NCBI GenBank assembly: GCA_017543285.1
Contig: JAFYGK010000020.1
Location: 1-64,000, forward strand
Source: Clostridia bacterium
GTDB taxonomy: Bacteria > Bacillota > Clostridia > Oscillospirales > Acutalibacteraceae
DNA length: 64,000 nucleotides
Direction: 5' to 3'
The first letter of the stretch is position 1. Each line of letters starts with the position of its first letter. The position numbers and the translations under genes are program-made. The notes under the pieces were generated by a model. It did not search any database. It was not told where the DNA came from and was given only the letters and a program-made list of their open reading frames with translations. Positions 44,394 to 53,751 of the stretch are shown here, piece by piece.

Positions 44394-44733
44394 ACCGAAC
44401 AAACGGCGGCAAGGACAGACCGCACCGCAATCGAAACAAAAACGGCGGCTTTCAGAACGATCAAAGAGAAAAAGTGAAATGGGTCAAACCTGTTTGCTAA
44501 ACCACCGCTGATCGCGCTGATGCCGCCTTTTTGCGCCGTTTTTACATCAAAAAAACAAACGCAATCCTTAAAATATGCAAAACAAAAATGCCGCCGGTTT
44601 TCCGACGGCATTGATCATTATATGAAGCGCGACGCCGACATCCGGGATAAAACCGCCACGGCAGCACGGGAAATACCGGAAAAAGACTTCGCGGGCCGGT
44701 CTGCTGTTTCCGGCGCGGCTCAGAACAGATCTC
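44394..44733. other. Gene-free stretch before the PLP lyase
   Basis: No supported gene. The only clear element is the minus-strand terminator at 44570-44612, about 120 bp past the stop of the PLP enzyme. Confidence 0.6.
44570..44612 (-). terminator. Terminator of the PLP enzyme gene
   Basis: On the minus strand ATGCCG pairs with CGGCAT around a 12-nt loop, followed by TTTTGTTTTG. Confidence 0.7.
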
Positions 44734-45987
44734 CTATACAGACAGGTTGTCAAAAGCCTTCATTACGGCTATCTTCGCCGTATGATAGTTCAATCCTCCC
44801 TGCAGCCAGACGGCGTACGGCTCTCTGAGAGGGGCATCGGCGGAGATTTCGATCGACGCGCCGTTCGTAAAGGCTCCCGCCGCCATGATGACCTCGCTTT
44901 CGTAACCGGGCATTGCCCACGGTTCGGGAGCCGCGAAGGAATCGACAGGCGAGCAGGACTGGATCCCGCGGCAGAATTTTAAGAGGTTTTCGGAGTTTTC
45001 CAGGCAGACCGACTGGATAATATCGGTGCGCGGCTCGTCAAAGGCGGGAAACGCCCTGAACCCGAGAGCGTTCGCCATCGCCGCGGTAAAGGCGGCGGTT
45101 TTAAGCGCTTCGCCGACTACATGCGGCGCGTTGAACAATCCCATAAACAATTCCCTGTTGTGGCCCAGAGAAGCGCCCACCTCGCGGCCTGTGCCGACCG
45201 TAGTGAGCGAATAGCTGCATTTTTCCACGGCGCGCGCCGAGCCCGCTATATATCCGCCGCAGGGAGCGATACCGCCGCCGGCATTTTTTATAAGCGAACC
45301 GGCGATGATATCCGCGCCGTACGATACCGGCTCGTCGATCTCGACAAATTCACCGTAGCAGTTGTCGATCATAATATAACAGTCGGAATTTACGGAGCGT
45401 ATAACTTTTATCGCCTCAGCGATCTGCGCTACAGAAAGAGACGGACGGAGCTCATAGCCCCGTGACCGCTGAAAATAAGCGACCCTGATCTTTCTGTCTG
45501 CGGCGGCGGACCTTATGGCGCTGAGGTCGGGCCTGCCGTCCCTTAAATCGACCTGTCGGTATGAAATGCCGAAATCCTTCAGCGAACCGTTGCCGTCGCC
45601 CCGGATGCCGATGACCTCCTCCATGGTGTCGTAAGGCTTGCCCGTGACCGAAAGGAGGGTATCGCCGGCGCGCAGCAGACCGAACAGAGCGACCGAAAGC
45701 GTGTGCGTGCCGCTGACGAAGTGATGCCTGACAAGAGCGTCCTCGGCGCCGACGGCTTTGGCAAAAACAGCGTCCAGAACGTCGCGCCCGGCGTCGCCGT
45801 AGCCATAGCCGGTGGATGCGGCGAAATGGGTTTCGGCAACCCTGCAGTCAATGAACGCCCGCAAAACCTTCTGGCTGTTGTATTCTGCGACAGAGTCGAT
45901 TTTTTCAAAAACCGGTCGGAGCAATTTCTGCGCCCGATCCGCGAGAGAGATGATCTTTTCCGAAAAATCAAAAGAATTGTATTTCAT
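44734..45987 (-). CDS. PLP-dependent methionine gamma-lyase family (aluminium-resistance type) enzyme
   Basis: A 417-aa fold-type I PLP enzyme. The Schiff-base Lys lies in GSLIKNAGGG (about residue 235), with the cofactor-binding IDNCYGEF and SGTHTLSVALFG. This is the Met_gamma_lyase family annotated as aluminium resistance protein in Firmicutes; the reaction is probably C-S lyase chemistry on cystathionine, cysteine or methionine, but the substrate is not defined. CGAGG precedes the ATG. No sulfur gene is adjacent. Confidence 0.85.
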   Translation of the reverse strand: MKYNSFDFSEKIISLADRAQKLLRPVFEKIDSVAEYNSQKVLRAFIDCRVAETHFAASTGYGYGDAGRDVLDAVFAKAVGAEDALVRHHFVSGTHTLSVALFGLLRAGDTLLSVTGKPYDTMEEVIGIRGDGNGSLKDFGISYRQVDLRDGRPDLSAIRSAAADRKIRVAYFQRSRGYELRPSLSVAQIAEAIKVIRSVNSDCYIMIDNCYGEFVEIDEPVSYGADIIAGSLIKNAGGGIAPCGGYIAGSARAVEKCSYSLTTVGTGREVGASLGHNRELFMGLFNAPHVVGEALKTAAFTAAMANALGFRAFPAFDEPRTDIIQSVCLENSENLLKFCRGIQSCSPVDSFAAPEPWAMPGYESEVIMAAGAFTNGASIEISADAPLREPYAVWLQGGLNYHTAKIAVMKAFDNLSV

Positions 45988-46165
45988 AAAAACCTCGATC
46001 GTTTATAAGCGGAAAGCTGATTTAAAAAAACGCGTGTACGGTTCGCGAAATCAGGCGGCCGGACAAATTATAAACAGGCGCAGAACGGTCGATCCAAAAC
46101 GGCTTCGTATTGAGAACCGACTGCGAAGCGAAAATATTCGCTGATCCAACAACGCAGTTTTATCC

Positions 46166-48718
46166 TTAATGCGCCTCAAACCATGTCTGCCCTATGCCGA
46201 CGTCGACAACAAGCGGAACGCTCAGCTTTACGCAGCCGGACATTTCCTCGCGCAGAATATCGGCCGCTCTCCGGGCGATGTCCTCTTTCGCCTCGACGAT
46301 CAGCTCGTCGTGAACCTGCAAAACAAGCCTCGCGTCAAGACCTTCGTCCCGAAGCCTGCCGTTCACGCGGATCATGGCGATCTTGATTATATCAGCGGCC
46401 GTTCCCTGAATGGGCATATTGCGCGCGACGCGTTCGCCGAAGCTGACAAGATTACGGTTGCTGCTCTTAAGCTCGGGCAAATATCTTCTGCGGTCGAATT
46501 CGGTGCGGACAAAGCCGTCCTTTTTTGCGCTTTCGACAATGCGCTTCATATATTCCTGCACGCCGCTGTAATGAGCCATGTACTGCTTTATATATCTCGA
46601 AGCCTCGGTAAAGCTGACGCCGATATCCTTGGCGAGAGAAAAAGCTCCGATGCCGTAGACTATGCCGAAGTTTACGGCCTTGGCGCGCGAGCGCATTACC
46701 GGTGTGACAAAGTCCTCGGGTATGCCGAAGACCTGTGAGGCGGTGATCTGGTGGATATCCTTGTTTTCGATAAAGGCCTGGCGCATGGCATTATCGCCCG
46801 AAATGTGCGCCAGCACACGCAGCTCGATCTGCGAATAGTCGGCGTCAACCAGCAGATAACCGTCCTTTGCCCGGAACATTTTGCGGAACTCCCGTCCGAC
46901 ATCGGTGCGGATGGGTATATTCTGCAGGTTGGGCTCGGTAGAGCTTATTCTGCCGGTGCGCGTTTCGGTCTGATTAAAGGTCGTATGGATACGGTCGTCG
47001 TCGGCTATACATGAAAGAAGGCCGTCGCAGTAGGTTGAAACGAACTTGGTCAGCGTGCGGTATTCCAGAATAAGAGTGACGACCGGATTGTCGCCTGCGA
47101 GAGCCTCAAGCACGTCGGCGCTGGTGGAATATCCGGTCTTGGTCTTTTTGGAGCCCTTGAGCCCCATTCTTTCAAAAAGCACTTCACCAAGCTGCTTTGG
47201 CGAATTAATGTTGAATTCCTCGCCGCACATGGTGTAAATCTGCATCTGAAGGGCGTCGATGCGGTCGATGAGCCGGTCTTTATACCGCACGATCTCAGCC
47301 GAATCAACGTAGAAGCCCTCAAGCTCCATCCGTGCCAGAACATCGGACAGCGGCATTTCTATATCATAGAGAAGTCCAGACATGCTGTTTATCCCGATTT
47401 CCTCCATCAGACGACGCGAAAGTGCGGGCATGGCGGCAAGCCTTTTCACGTTATCGGAAAGACCGGCGGAGTTATCTGCCGCGACGGAATAGGCCCCGCA
47501 CAGCCGCAGAATATCATAATCGGAGCTGTTGGGATCAAGCAGATAGGCGGCGAGGGTAATGTCCAGAGAAATACATTTTGCGGAAATGCCGTTTAACGCG
47601 GCCGTTTTAAAGAGCTTCTTGGAATCGCTGCAAACCAGTTTAACGCGCTCATTTGATAACAAAACGGCTATTTCACCGTCATTTAAAGAATATACTGTGT
47701 TGTTAAACAACAAAAGCCCGCCGCTTTTACCGTTATCTTCATCGAAGACGAAGTAAGCATCGCCCCCGATAGCCGAGAGATCGGGAAGGACGGAGGAAAA
47801 CTCAACATTTCCCGCCTGCCCGGGGGAGCTGTCAGAAGGCGCGGGAGAAGAGGGCGAAACGCCGAATTTATCCATCAGCGAAAAAAGCTCCAGAGATGAC
47901 ATCAAGGCGCCGGCTCTGTCGGAATTATCCCTTTTCACGAGATCACGGTCATTAATATCAATGGGCGCCGTGCGGCATATGGTGCCGAGTCTGCGGCTGA
48001 GATAAGCCATGTCGCGGTCCTTTTGCAGCTTTGCCCTGACCCCGGGCTTTATATCCAGCGAATCAATATTGTCATAAATGTTATCAATATCGTGATATTC
48101 GGAAATCAGCTTCTGCGCGGTGACCTTACCGATGCCCGAAACGCCCGGGATACAGTCGGAGGAATCGCCCATCAAAGCCTTTATGTCGATCATCTGCGGC
48201 GGCTCGACGCCGTACTCGTCAAAAAGAGCCTTTCTGTCATACATGACCGTGGAAGGCTGAGACGCCTTTGTAGTGGTCAGCAAAACCGAAGTGTTATCGG
48301 AAATAAGCTGGAGCGAATCTCTGTCGCCGGTCGCGATAACACAGTCGTCGCCCCTGTCATCGCACATTTTTGATAACGTGCCGAGAATATCATCTGCCTC
48401 GTATCCTTCACATTCGATGATACAGAAACCGAGAGCCGAAAGCAGCTCCTTCAGCTTCGGAAGCTGCTGCGCCAGTTCCTCCGGCATACCGTGGCGATTT
48501 GCCTTGTATCCTTCATACATATTGTGGCGAAAGGTTTTGGCGCGCATATCAAAGGCGACGGCAAACCGGTCGGCGCCCGTCTGAGTCATCAGCTTGTGCA
48601 GGATGTTGAGAAAGCCGTATATGCCGTTTGTGTAAAAGCCGTCCTTTGTCGTCAGCAGTTTTATGCCGTAAAAGGCGCGGTTAAGAATGCTGTTGCCGTC
48701 GATGGCCAGAAGTTTCAT
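46166..48718 (-). CDS. polA: DNA polymerase I
   Basis: An 850-aa polymerase. It has an N-terminal 5' nuclease (LLAIDGNSILNRAFYG, AVAFDM, EADDILGTL, TGDRDSLQL), a middle exonuclease-fold domain, and the polymerase with DYSQIELRVLAHISGD (motif A), RSRAKAVNFGIVYG (motif B) and QVHDELIVEA (motif C). The middle domain lacks the usual Asp-x-Glu of 3'-5' proofreading (YFVFDEDNGKS in its place), as in many Firmicutes. It repairs DNA and removes RNA primers. GGATG is a weak binding site. Confidence 0.97.
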   Translation of the reverse strand: MKLLAIDGNSILNRAFYGIKLLTTKDGFYTNGIYGFLNILHKLMTQTGADRFAVAFDMRAKTFRHNMYEGYKANRHGMPEELAQQLPKLKELLSALGFCIIECEGYEADDILGTLSKMCDDRGDDCVIATGDRDSLQLISDNTSVLLTTTKASQPSTVMYDRKALFDEYGVEPPQMIDIKALMGDSSDCIPGVSGIGKVTAQKLISEYHDIDNIYDNIDSLDIKPGVRAKLQKDRDMAYLSRRLGTICRTAPIDINDRDLVKRDNSDRAGALMSSLELFSLMDKFGVSPSSPAPSDSSPGQAGNVEFSSVLPDLSAIGGDAYFVFDEDNGKSGGLLLFNNTVYSLNDGEIAVLLSNERVKLVCSDSKKLFKTAALNGISAKCISLDITLAAYLLDPNSSDYDILRLCGAYSVAADNSAGLSDNVKRLAAMPALSRRLMEEIGINSMSGLLYDIEMPLSDVLARMELEGFYVDSAEIVRYKDRLIDRIDALQMQIYTMCGEEFNINSPKQLGEVLFERMGLKGSKKTKTGYSTSADVLEALAGDNPVVTLILEYRTLTKFVSTYCDGLLSCIADDDRIHTTFNQTETRTGRISSTEPNLQNIPIRTDVGREFRKMFRAKDGYLLVDADYSQIELRVLAHISGDNAMRQAFIENKDIHQITASQVFGIPEDFVTPVMRSRAKAVNFGIVYGIGAFSLAKDIGVSFTEASRYIKQYMAHYSGVQEYMKRIVESAKKDGFVRTEFDRRRYLPELKSSNRNLVSFGERVARNMPIQGTAADIIKIAMIRVNGRLRDEGLDARLVLQVHDELIVEAKEDIARRAADILREEMSGCVKLSVPLVVDVGIGQTWFEAH

Positions 48719-48803
48719 GTCAGATCATCCTTAATTGAAAAAAGAGATAGCAATCAAATAAAGGGCTTGAATAAATACCGTGCTTAATATACGGGCTGAG
48801 CCG

Positions 48804-49472
48804 CTATCTCATCCGGGCGGGAGGAGCTGTCGGCAAAAGCACGCCGTAATTGAAGCTGCGTCTTGAAATCAGATATGAGGCGATAAATACCGCAGCGGAA
48901 ACGCCCAAAAGAATAAGGGAGTTTGCGGTGTTGTCGGTAAAAAACCTGATGGCGCTCAATATTATTTCGTTATTTTCCGCAATGAAGCAGAGGATCACGC
49001 CTATAAAAGCCGGGATACCGTAAACGGCCTTGAATTTTTCGGCGCCGAAGGTGAAAACGCCGAGGAAGCTGAGCCCTCCGAAAAGCAGACAGCTTGCCGC
49101 CGAGCAAACGGCGATATTTATCACCTGCTGCATGGTGAGCTTCATATATTCCCTGAAGATGATCATATCGGCCAGAGCCAGACCGACGAAAACAATCATA
49201 GCGGTGAAGAGAAAGAGGAATTTCGCGAGAACATATTCAGAGGCTTTGGCGGGGAGGAAGTTGAGAAAATTTGCCGCCTGGTTTTGCGTTTCCGCAAAAA
49301 CCCAGAAATAGGAGCAGATATATGAAAGCAACAGGATGGAAAGAAAGATCATATCGCCTGACCGCACAAAGAGGGTGACGGCGAAAGCGACAAGCAGCAG
49401 CACGGTGTATTTAAAATGAGATGAAAAAGCGGCGGTATAATCTCTCCTGAGAAATCTGATAACATTATTCAT
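48804..49472 (-). CDS. ABC transporter permease-like membrane protein
   Basis: A 222-aa protein with six predicted membrane segments and no other domain. It overlaps the upstream ATPase gene by eight bases, so it is almost certainly the membrane partner of that protein. The pattern (charged N-terminus, six helices) is that of ABC-2 type permeases. Cargo unknown. GGAGGAGG precedes the ATG. Confidence 0.7.
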   Translation of the reverse strand: MNNVIRFLRRDYTAAFSSHFKYTVLLLVAFAVTLFVRSGDMIFLSILLLSYICSYFWVFAETQNQAANFLNFLPAKASEYVLAKFLFLFTAMIVFVGLALADMIIFREYMKLTMQQVINIAVCSAASCLLFGGLSFLGVFTFGAEKFKAVYGIPAFIGVILCFIAENNEIILSAIRFFTDNTANSLILLGVSAAVFIASYLISRRSFNYGVLLPTAPPARMR

Positions 49473-50313
49473 TGTATTCGCCTCCTCCGATGTAATATCT
49501 GATAACGTCGGAACGTTCTGCTTTTTCCGCGGTGACGCCGGGATACCTTTCGGTTATCTTTTTTGCTGCATGATCGCCCTGAACGATGCAGCTTAATTTT
49601 TTGCCGTCAAAACGCGCTCCGATCGCGCCCTCGGGTGTTTCATTGCACTCTCCGCTGATCAGATAACAATCGGAGAAGGGCTCGTCCCCGTAAAGGCTGT
49701 GCTTTACGATGCCGTCGGAAATGATGATAATGCCGTCGGCGTATTTATCCAGATCACCGATTCGCGAAGTAGTGAAAACAAGGCTTGTGTCTCCGAGATA
49801 TTTTTTCAGCGCGCTCATTATATCTCCGGTAACGAACGGGTCGGCGTCGCCGGCGAGATCGTCGGCAAGGATGAGCCGCGGACGGCGCGCCATGGCAAGC
49901 GCGTAAGACAGCTTTATAAGCTGCGGCCCGGAAAGGGCGTCGAGACGATCAACGGGCTTCAGACCAAAGCCCTTTGAGATCTCTTCAAAAAGAGCGTTAT
50001 CAAATTTACGATAAAAAAGCCGGAAGCTTTTGCAAACACGGTAAACCGTCAGCGTCGGCATAAAGCCGAGATAGGGCGTTATATACGCAATGGAGCCGCG
50101 TATATTGTGATCGTCAGGGCTGCCGCCCAAAACCTTGATTTCGCCGCTGTCGGGCTTTAAAAATCCGGACATGAGCTTGATAAGGGTGGATTTTCCTCCT
50201 CTGTCGGGAGTGTAAATTCCGGTGCGGACGCCGTCCCCGGCGGTGAGCTCGTCAATATTCAGGTTTAGCCGGCCGATACGGTAGCGCAGATTTTTTATGC
50301 TTACAGCAGACAT
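49465..50313 (-). CDS. Degenerate ABC transporter ATP-binding protein
   Basis: A 282-aa protein recognisable as an ABC ATPase but with changes at most catalytic sites: P-loop TPDRGGKST (Lys41 kept, two glycines lost), signature LSGPQ instead of LSGGQ, Walker B LILADDLAG with Asp where the catalytic Glu should be, and no His in the switch (FTTSRIGDLD). A C-terminal extension (about 215-282) is predicted beta-rich. It may bind but not hydrolyse ATP. It is coupled to the membrane protein that follows. A TGATAAC word lies between the weak binding site and the ATG. Confidence 0.75.
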   Translation of the reverse strand: MSAVSIKNLRYRIGRLNLNIDELTAGDGVRTGIYTPDRGGKSTLIKLMSGFLKPDSGEIKVLGGSPDDHNIRGSIAYITPYLGFMPTLTVYRVCKSFRLFYRKFDNALFEEISKGFGLKPVDRLDALSGPQLIKLSYALAMARRPRLILADDLAGDADPFVTGDIMSALKKYLGDTSLVFTTSRIGDLDKYADGIIIISDGIVKHSLYGDEPFSDCYLISGECNETPEGAIGARFDGKKLSCIVQGDHAAKKITERYPGVTAEKAERSDVIRYYIGGGEYNE

Positions 50314-50519
50314 AAAGTTATCACATCCTAAAAAATATTGTGCCGGAATCCGGCGTAATTGTTATCAGGAAAAAATGTTAACGCATGACGAACGTCCTGA
50401 CTTCCGGATCAGGGCAGGAAAAGCCGCGAGCTGAGCGACATCGCGACAGCAAAAAGAAAAACCAAGCAAAACGAATGAAAGCGTCGGATAAACAAAACCG
50501 GACGCGCGGCGCGAAAGGA

Positions 50520-50993
50520 TCACAATTCGGAAATGCCGCAGAAGACACTGCCTCCGGTTATGTCAATAAAACCGTAGCTTTTTCTGCTCATTCTCGGCTG
50601 GGATATGCTGCCCGGATTCATAATATAAACGCCCTGCTCGTAACGGTAATCGGTCATGTGGGTGTGACCGTAGAGGATAACCCTTGCGTCATATTTCGCA
50701 GCCGCTCTCTTAAGGCGGTCGAGGGAGACGTATACGCCGTATCGGTGACCGTGGGTCATAAAAACAGTGACGCCGCCGATCTTGACGACCTCATCATTTT
50801 GCGCCTGAGAGTAAAAATCGTTGTTCCCGCAAACCATAACGTATTTCTTTTCCGGGAAAAGAGACATCAGGTTTTCAAATTCGTTATTGCCGTCGCCGAG
50901 ATGAAGGATGTACTCCGCCTCGGGATGATTGGTGATAACACGATGCATGTCGAAAGAGCGTCCGTGTGAATCGGAAAAGATCAAAACTCGCAT
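50520..50993 (-). CDS. YfcE/MJ0936-type metallophosphodiesterase
   Basis: A 157-aa protein with the full metal-binding set: FSDSHGR, LHLGDGNNE, VCGNND, MTHGHRYG and YGHTHM. Such enzymes hydrolyse phosphodiesters and often lie downstream of rdgB in Firmicutes. CATAGGAG precedes the ATG. The substrate cannot be told. Confidence 0.88.
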   Translation of the reverse strand: MRVLIFSDSHGRSFDMHRVITNHPEAEYILHLGDGNNEFENLMSLFPEKKYVMVCGNNDFYSQAQNDEVVKIGGVTVFMTHGHRYGVYVSLDRLKRAAAKYDARVILYGHTHMTDYRYEQGVYIMNPGSISQPRMSRKSYGFIDITGGSVFCGISEL

Positions 50994-51067
50994 AGCAGAA
51001 CTCCTATGTTGAAGGTAACAAAAAAAGAACGGACGAATATAATAAAAAAGAAAAGCGAGGTGTTGAT

Positions 51068-51292
51068 ATGACTGATAACAGTGAAATGAAGAGAACTCTT
51101 ATGCAGGCGTTAGCAAACAGCAATAAATCAGAACAGAAAGCCGTCAGGGACAGACTCAGGGCTTGCCTTGACAGCATGAGCGAGGCACAAAAAAACCAGC
51201 TTGAAAGGGTGCTGAGCGACGAAACCCGGCTGAAAGCCGTTCTGTCAACGGCAAAGGCACAGGAGCTTATAAGAAAACTCGGCTCAGGCTAA
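51068..51292 (+). CDS. Small helical protein, unknown function
   Basis: A 74-aa protein, almost entirely charged alpha-helix: KSEQKAVRDRLRACLDSMSE then LERVLSDETRLKAVL. No signal peptide. GAGGTG precedes the ATG. It is first of three small genes on the plus strand between the phosphodiesterase and the phage module, all within a dense cluster of TGATAAC words (one lies at codons 2-4). Confidence 0.6.
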   Translation: MTDNSEMKRTLMQALANSNKSEQKAVRDRLRACLDSMSEAQKNQLERVLSDETRLKAVLSTAKAQELIRKLGSG

Positions 51293-52012
51293 TAAATTAT
51301 ACCATAAAAGATGATGTAAATAAAGGGATAGCAACAAAAATAAGTCAAAATTAACGCAGATATTCTGATAACACACAGGCAAATCACATATGACGGGGCG
51401 GGAGGAAGCGATGGACGATATCGAAAGCAGGCTGGATAAAATATTATCGGATCCGAAGGCGATGGAAAGCATCAGATCGTTGTCGCAAATGTTATCAGAA
51501 TCGCAGCAGGAGCTGCCCGGCGGCAATGAAATCAATTCAACGGACGCGGCCGGCACAATCAGAGCGCAGAACCCGGCAGACGCGCTCAATATAGCGGGGT
51601 TATCAAAGCTCATAGGCGGCTCCGACGAAACAAGCGGAAGCCGTCACAGCTCGCAGACGGAAAGCGCCGCCTCAGACAGGACCGTTAACGCACAAATGAT
51701 AACCAAGCTGCTGCCGCTGATAACAAAAATCAATCAGGAAAACGAAAAGACTCGTTTTCTGGAGTCTCTGAAGCCTCTTGTTTCAGTCCAAAGAAGGGCG
51801 CGAATCGACCGCATGAAGGATTTCATGCGCATTATGACGCTGATTGACGCCGGAAAGAACTGATTGATAACGAATACAGATGAAATGAGAAGGCGCGGTT
51901 GGCGGCGATGAACTGCCATAATGAACGAAGTTATCATAACAGGCGGGTTTTCCGTTATCAAATTGTTAAATTAATTTTAATTCGCGTTATCAAATATTTA
52001 AAACTGATAACG
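51073..52012. repeat. Dense cluster of the TGATAAC/GTTATCA word
   Basis: Eleven copies in 940 bp, at 51073, 51366, 51491, 51599, 51697, 51718, 51865, 51930, 51954, 51986 and 52005, on both strands. Five lie in the 239-bp spacer between the second and third small genes. The last pair forms an inverted repeat CGTTATCA-12 bp-TGATAACG (51985-52012). Confidence 0.9.
51411..51863 (+). CDS. Small protein with helical ends, unknown function
   Basis: A 150-aa protein with an N-terminal helix (DIESRLDKILSDPKAMESIR), a polar disordered middle (about 45-95) rich in Ser, Gly and Asn, and a basic C-terminal helix (RRARIDRMKDFMRIMTLID). ATG at 51411 follows GGGAGGAAG. Similar three-gene sets in sporulating Clostridia suggest a spore-coat or envelope role, but this is a guess. 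Four TGATAAC words occur inside the gene. Confidence 0.55.
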   Translation: MDDIESRLDKILSDPKAMESIRSLSQMLSESQQELPGGNEINSTDAAGTIRAQNPADALNIAGLSKLIGGSDETSGSRHSSQTESAASDRTVNAQMITKLLPLITKINQENEKTRFLESLKPLVSVQRRARIDRMKDFMRIMTLIDAGKN

Positions 52013-52025
52013 AATGTGATATAAT
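51997..52025 (+). promoter_or_regulatory. Candidate sigma-A promoter overlapping an inverted TGATAACG pair
   Basis: TTTAAA (51997-52002), 17 bp, TATAAT (52020-52025). The inverted pair at 51985-52012 covers the -35 and spacer, so a protein that reads the word could act here as a regulator. Confidence 0.5.
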
Positions 52026-52102
52026 CAGGACAGCGCTCAGACGATTCTGTTATCTGTTTTTGACGGATTTATGCTGTCATTTGTTTCAGCGAGGCGCAGT
52101 AT

Positions 52103-52723
52103 ATGAATAATCTAGGCTTTGATTTTTTCCGGAAAAGCATAACGGATGCCGCAATACAGAGCGGAGGATCGCAATCATCTCCGGTCAGGGCGGCAAATCC
52201 AAACGCCTTTTCACGAACCGGTTTTTCTTCGTTTGAGCCCAGGGTGAAAATTCACAGACCGGGACAAAGGAGTACAAATCCAAATTCTGAGCCGAAAAAG
52301 AGCAGCAGCGGCGCTATCCGGTTTTCGGGCGAGGAAAAGGCGCTCCTTCGTGTCTTCGAGGAGGACGTTCCGCCCGGCAGCCGATTCATTGAAGATATAT
52401 TCGGAAAATCTGATTTGCACGCTTCGGACCATACCAATGATGACGAGATTGCCGAACAAAAAATTTTACCGATACGTAATGTTCCGACTGAACAAAATTC
52501 TTTTGACCGGGAAAAAAATACAGCCGGAGGGTCAGATTCCGGCTTTGTACCCGTTTCTTCCCCGGAGCCTGTGAGTTCGTCGCAGCACAGCGGGGAGGCT
52601 CAGGACGATCAGCATGACCTTCAGATGCAGGAAATGCTTCTCGCAATTTTCCTGACGTTAATTTTATCTGGGAATAACTCCGATCTGCTTCTTCTGATTT
52701 CCGTTTTGTATATTTTCATCTGA
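52103..52723 (+). CDS. Polar protein with C-terminal hydrophobic hairpin
   Basis: A 206-aa protein, polar and Ser/Pro-rich over its first 170 residues, ending in MLLAIFLTLILSG and DLLLLISVLYIFI. Two short hydrophobic stretches around a GNNSD turn recur in small Clostridia proteins tied to spores or envelopes. GAGGCG precedes the ATG. It is the last clear host gene before the phage module. Confidence 0.55.
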   Translation: MNNLGFDFFRKSITDAAIQSGGSQSSPVRAANPNAFSRTGFSSFEPRVKIHRPGQRSTNPNSEPKKSSSGAIRFSGEEKALLRVFEEDVPPGSRFIEDIFGKSDLHASDHTNDDEIAEQKILPIRNVPTEQNSFDREKNTAGGSDSGFVPVSSPEPVSSSQHSGEAQDDQHDLQMQEMLLAIFLTLILSGNNSDLLLLISVLYIFI

Positions 52724-53244
52724 TTTTTACACCTGCCGAAGATCGATCATCAAAGCATTTCCCGACTAAATCATGATTTGAGGCAGATTTCCAATAATAA
52801 GGATCTCTCCGACCGGAATAATCATTGTTTTTTCATATATTTCATGTTTTTCATAAGATTTAATCTTTGATCTTTCTGCAAATTTACAAATTATTCATAT
52901 TATTTATCATATTTTATCCCGAAATCGTAATAATCTGACGCATGTTTAATGATCTTTCGAAATATACTTAGAATTTTTGCTCTTTTCCCTGATTTTCCTT
53001 CTTTTATCTCCTTTTTGAAAATTAAATTGAATTCCACTTATTCATATTCCTTAGTGAACTAACGCCACACTAACACTGGAAAAATAAGCCACCTGAATAA
53101 ATGGAAATATTAAACTGGAAATTACAAATTAGAATAATTATTCATAAATATTGAAAAATCTTTCAAATGAGGCAGTATTATCACTGCTGCCTGCCGCACT
53201 TTCCAAAAAAGATGATGCGGCCTTTTGAGGCGCGAATATAAAAA
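52724..53244. other. AT-rich spacer at the host-phage boundary
   Basis: No gene is supported. From about 52740 to 53170 the sequence is distinctly AT-rich compared with either side, with runs of T and A and no long frame. It contains no TGATAAC word. An attachment site could lie here, but the other end of the element is outside the window and I see no integrase. Confidence 0.6.
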
Positions 53245-53275
53245 AACTGATGCCGATATCGGCATCAGTTCTTTT
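53245..53275 (-). terminator. Strong terminator closing the phage module
   Basis: A perfect 26-base palindrome with arms AACTGATGCCGAT, followed on the minus strand by TTTTTATA; it lies 95 bp past the last phage gene. Confidence 0.9.
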
Positions 53276-53369
53276 AATTTTAATACCTTGCTATGCGGTT
53301 GACCCGAAGCCAAAGACGGCTGCCTGCGGCGTCTGCGGGCAACCGGCTGCATATGAAGCTCAACCCGGT

Positions 53370-53747
53370 TTAAACCTCCTGCGCTTCATCGTCGTAAAGG
53401 CTGGGCAGAATATCAATGCAGAATCTTCTGCTGGACAGTACCGAGTTGTGCGAGATGATAACTATTTCACAGCCGATCGCGCCCGACATGGAAAAAAATC
53501 CTCCGCTGAGCGATATTCTTATCTGACCGTAGTGTTCGTCAATGACCTCGCACCGCTGATACAAAACGCTCTCATCGGGCATTTTTACAAAGAAACTCAC
53601 GTTGCAGTCGGTTAGATCCAGGGGCACTCCATCGTCGGTCAGCTCAAAAATAAGCACCCTGCTGTTGTTGTCCTTTTGCTTGAAGACGAGCGGCCTGGGC
53701 GGAACTTCGTTAATGTCCATTTTGATTGTTGTAATATCCGATGCCAT
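53370..53747 (-). CDS. BppU-like baseplate upper protein, N-terminal domain only
   Basis: A 125-aa protein matching the N-terminal domain of BppU-type baseplate proteins: FELTDDGVPLDLTDCNVSFFVKMPD and GQIRISLSG are typical beta segments. Full BppU proteins are longer and carry a receptor part; here it stops after the attachment domain. Last gene of the module. GGGGTG precedes the ATG. Confidence 0.7.
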   Translation of the reverse strand: MASDITTIKMDINEVPPRPLVFKQKDNNSRVLIFELTDDGVPLDLTDCNVSFFVKMPDESVLYQRCEVIDEHYGQIRISLSGGFFSMSGAIGCEIVIISHNSVLSSRRFCIDILPSLYDDEAQEV

Positions 53748-53751
53748 TCAA

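Noticed and set aside
51985..52012. Inverted TGATAACG pair as a DnaA or ParB site
   Set aside because: It does not match the DnaA box TTATNCACA or the parS consensus TGTTNCACGTGAAACA.
53161..53220. Short hairpins in the AT-rich spacer as an attachment site
   Set aside because: No matching repeat can be seen because the other end of the element is outside the window, and no integrase is present.
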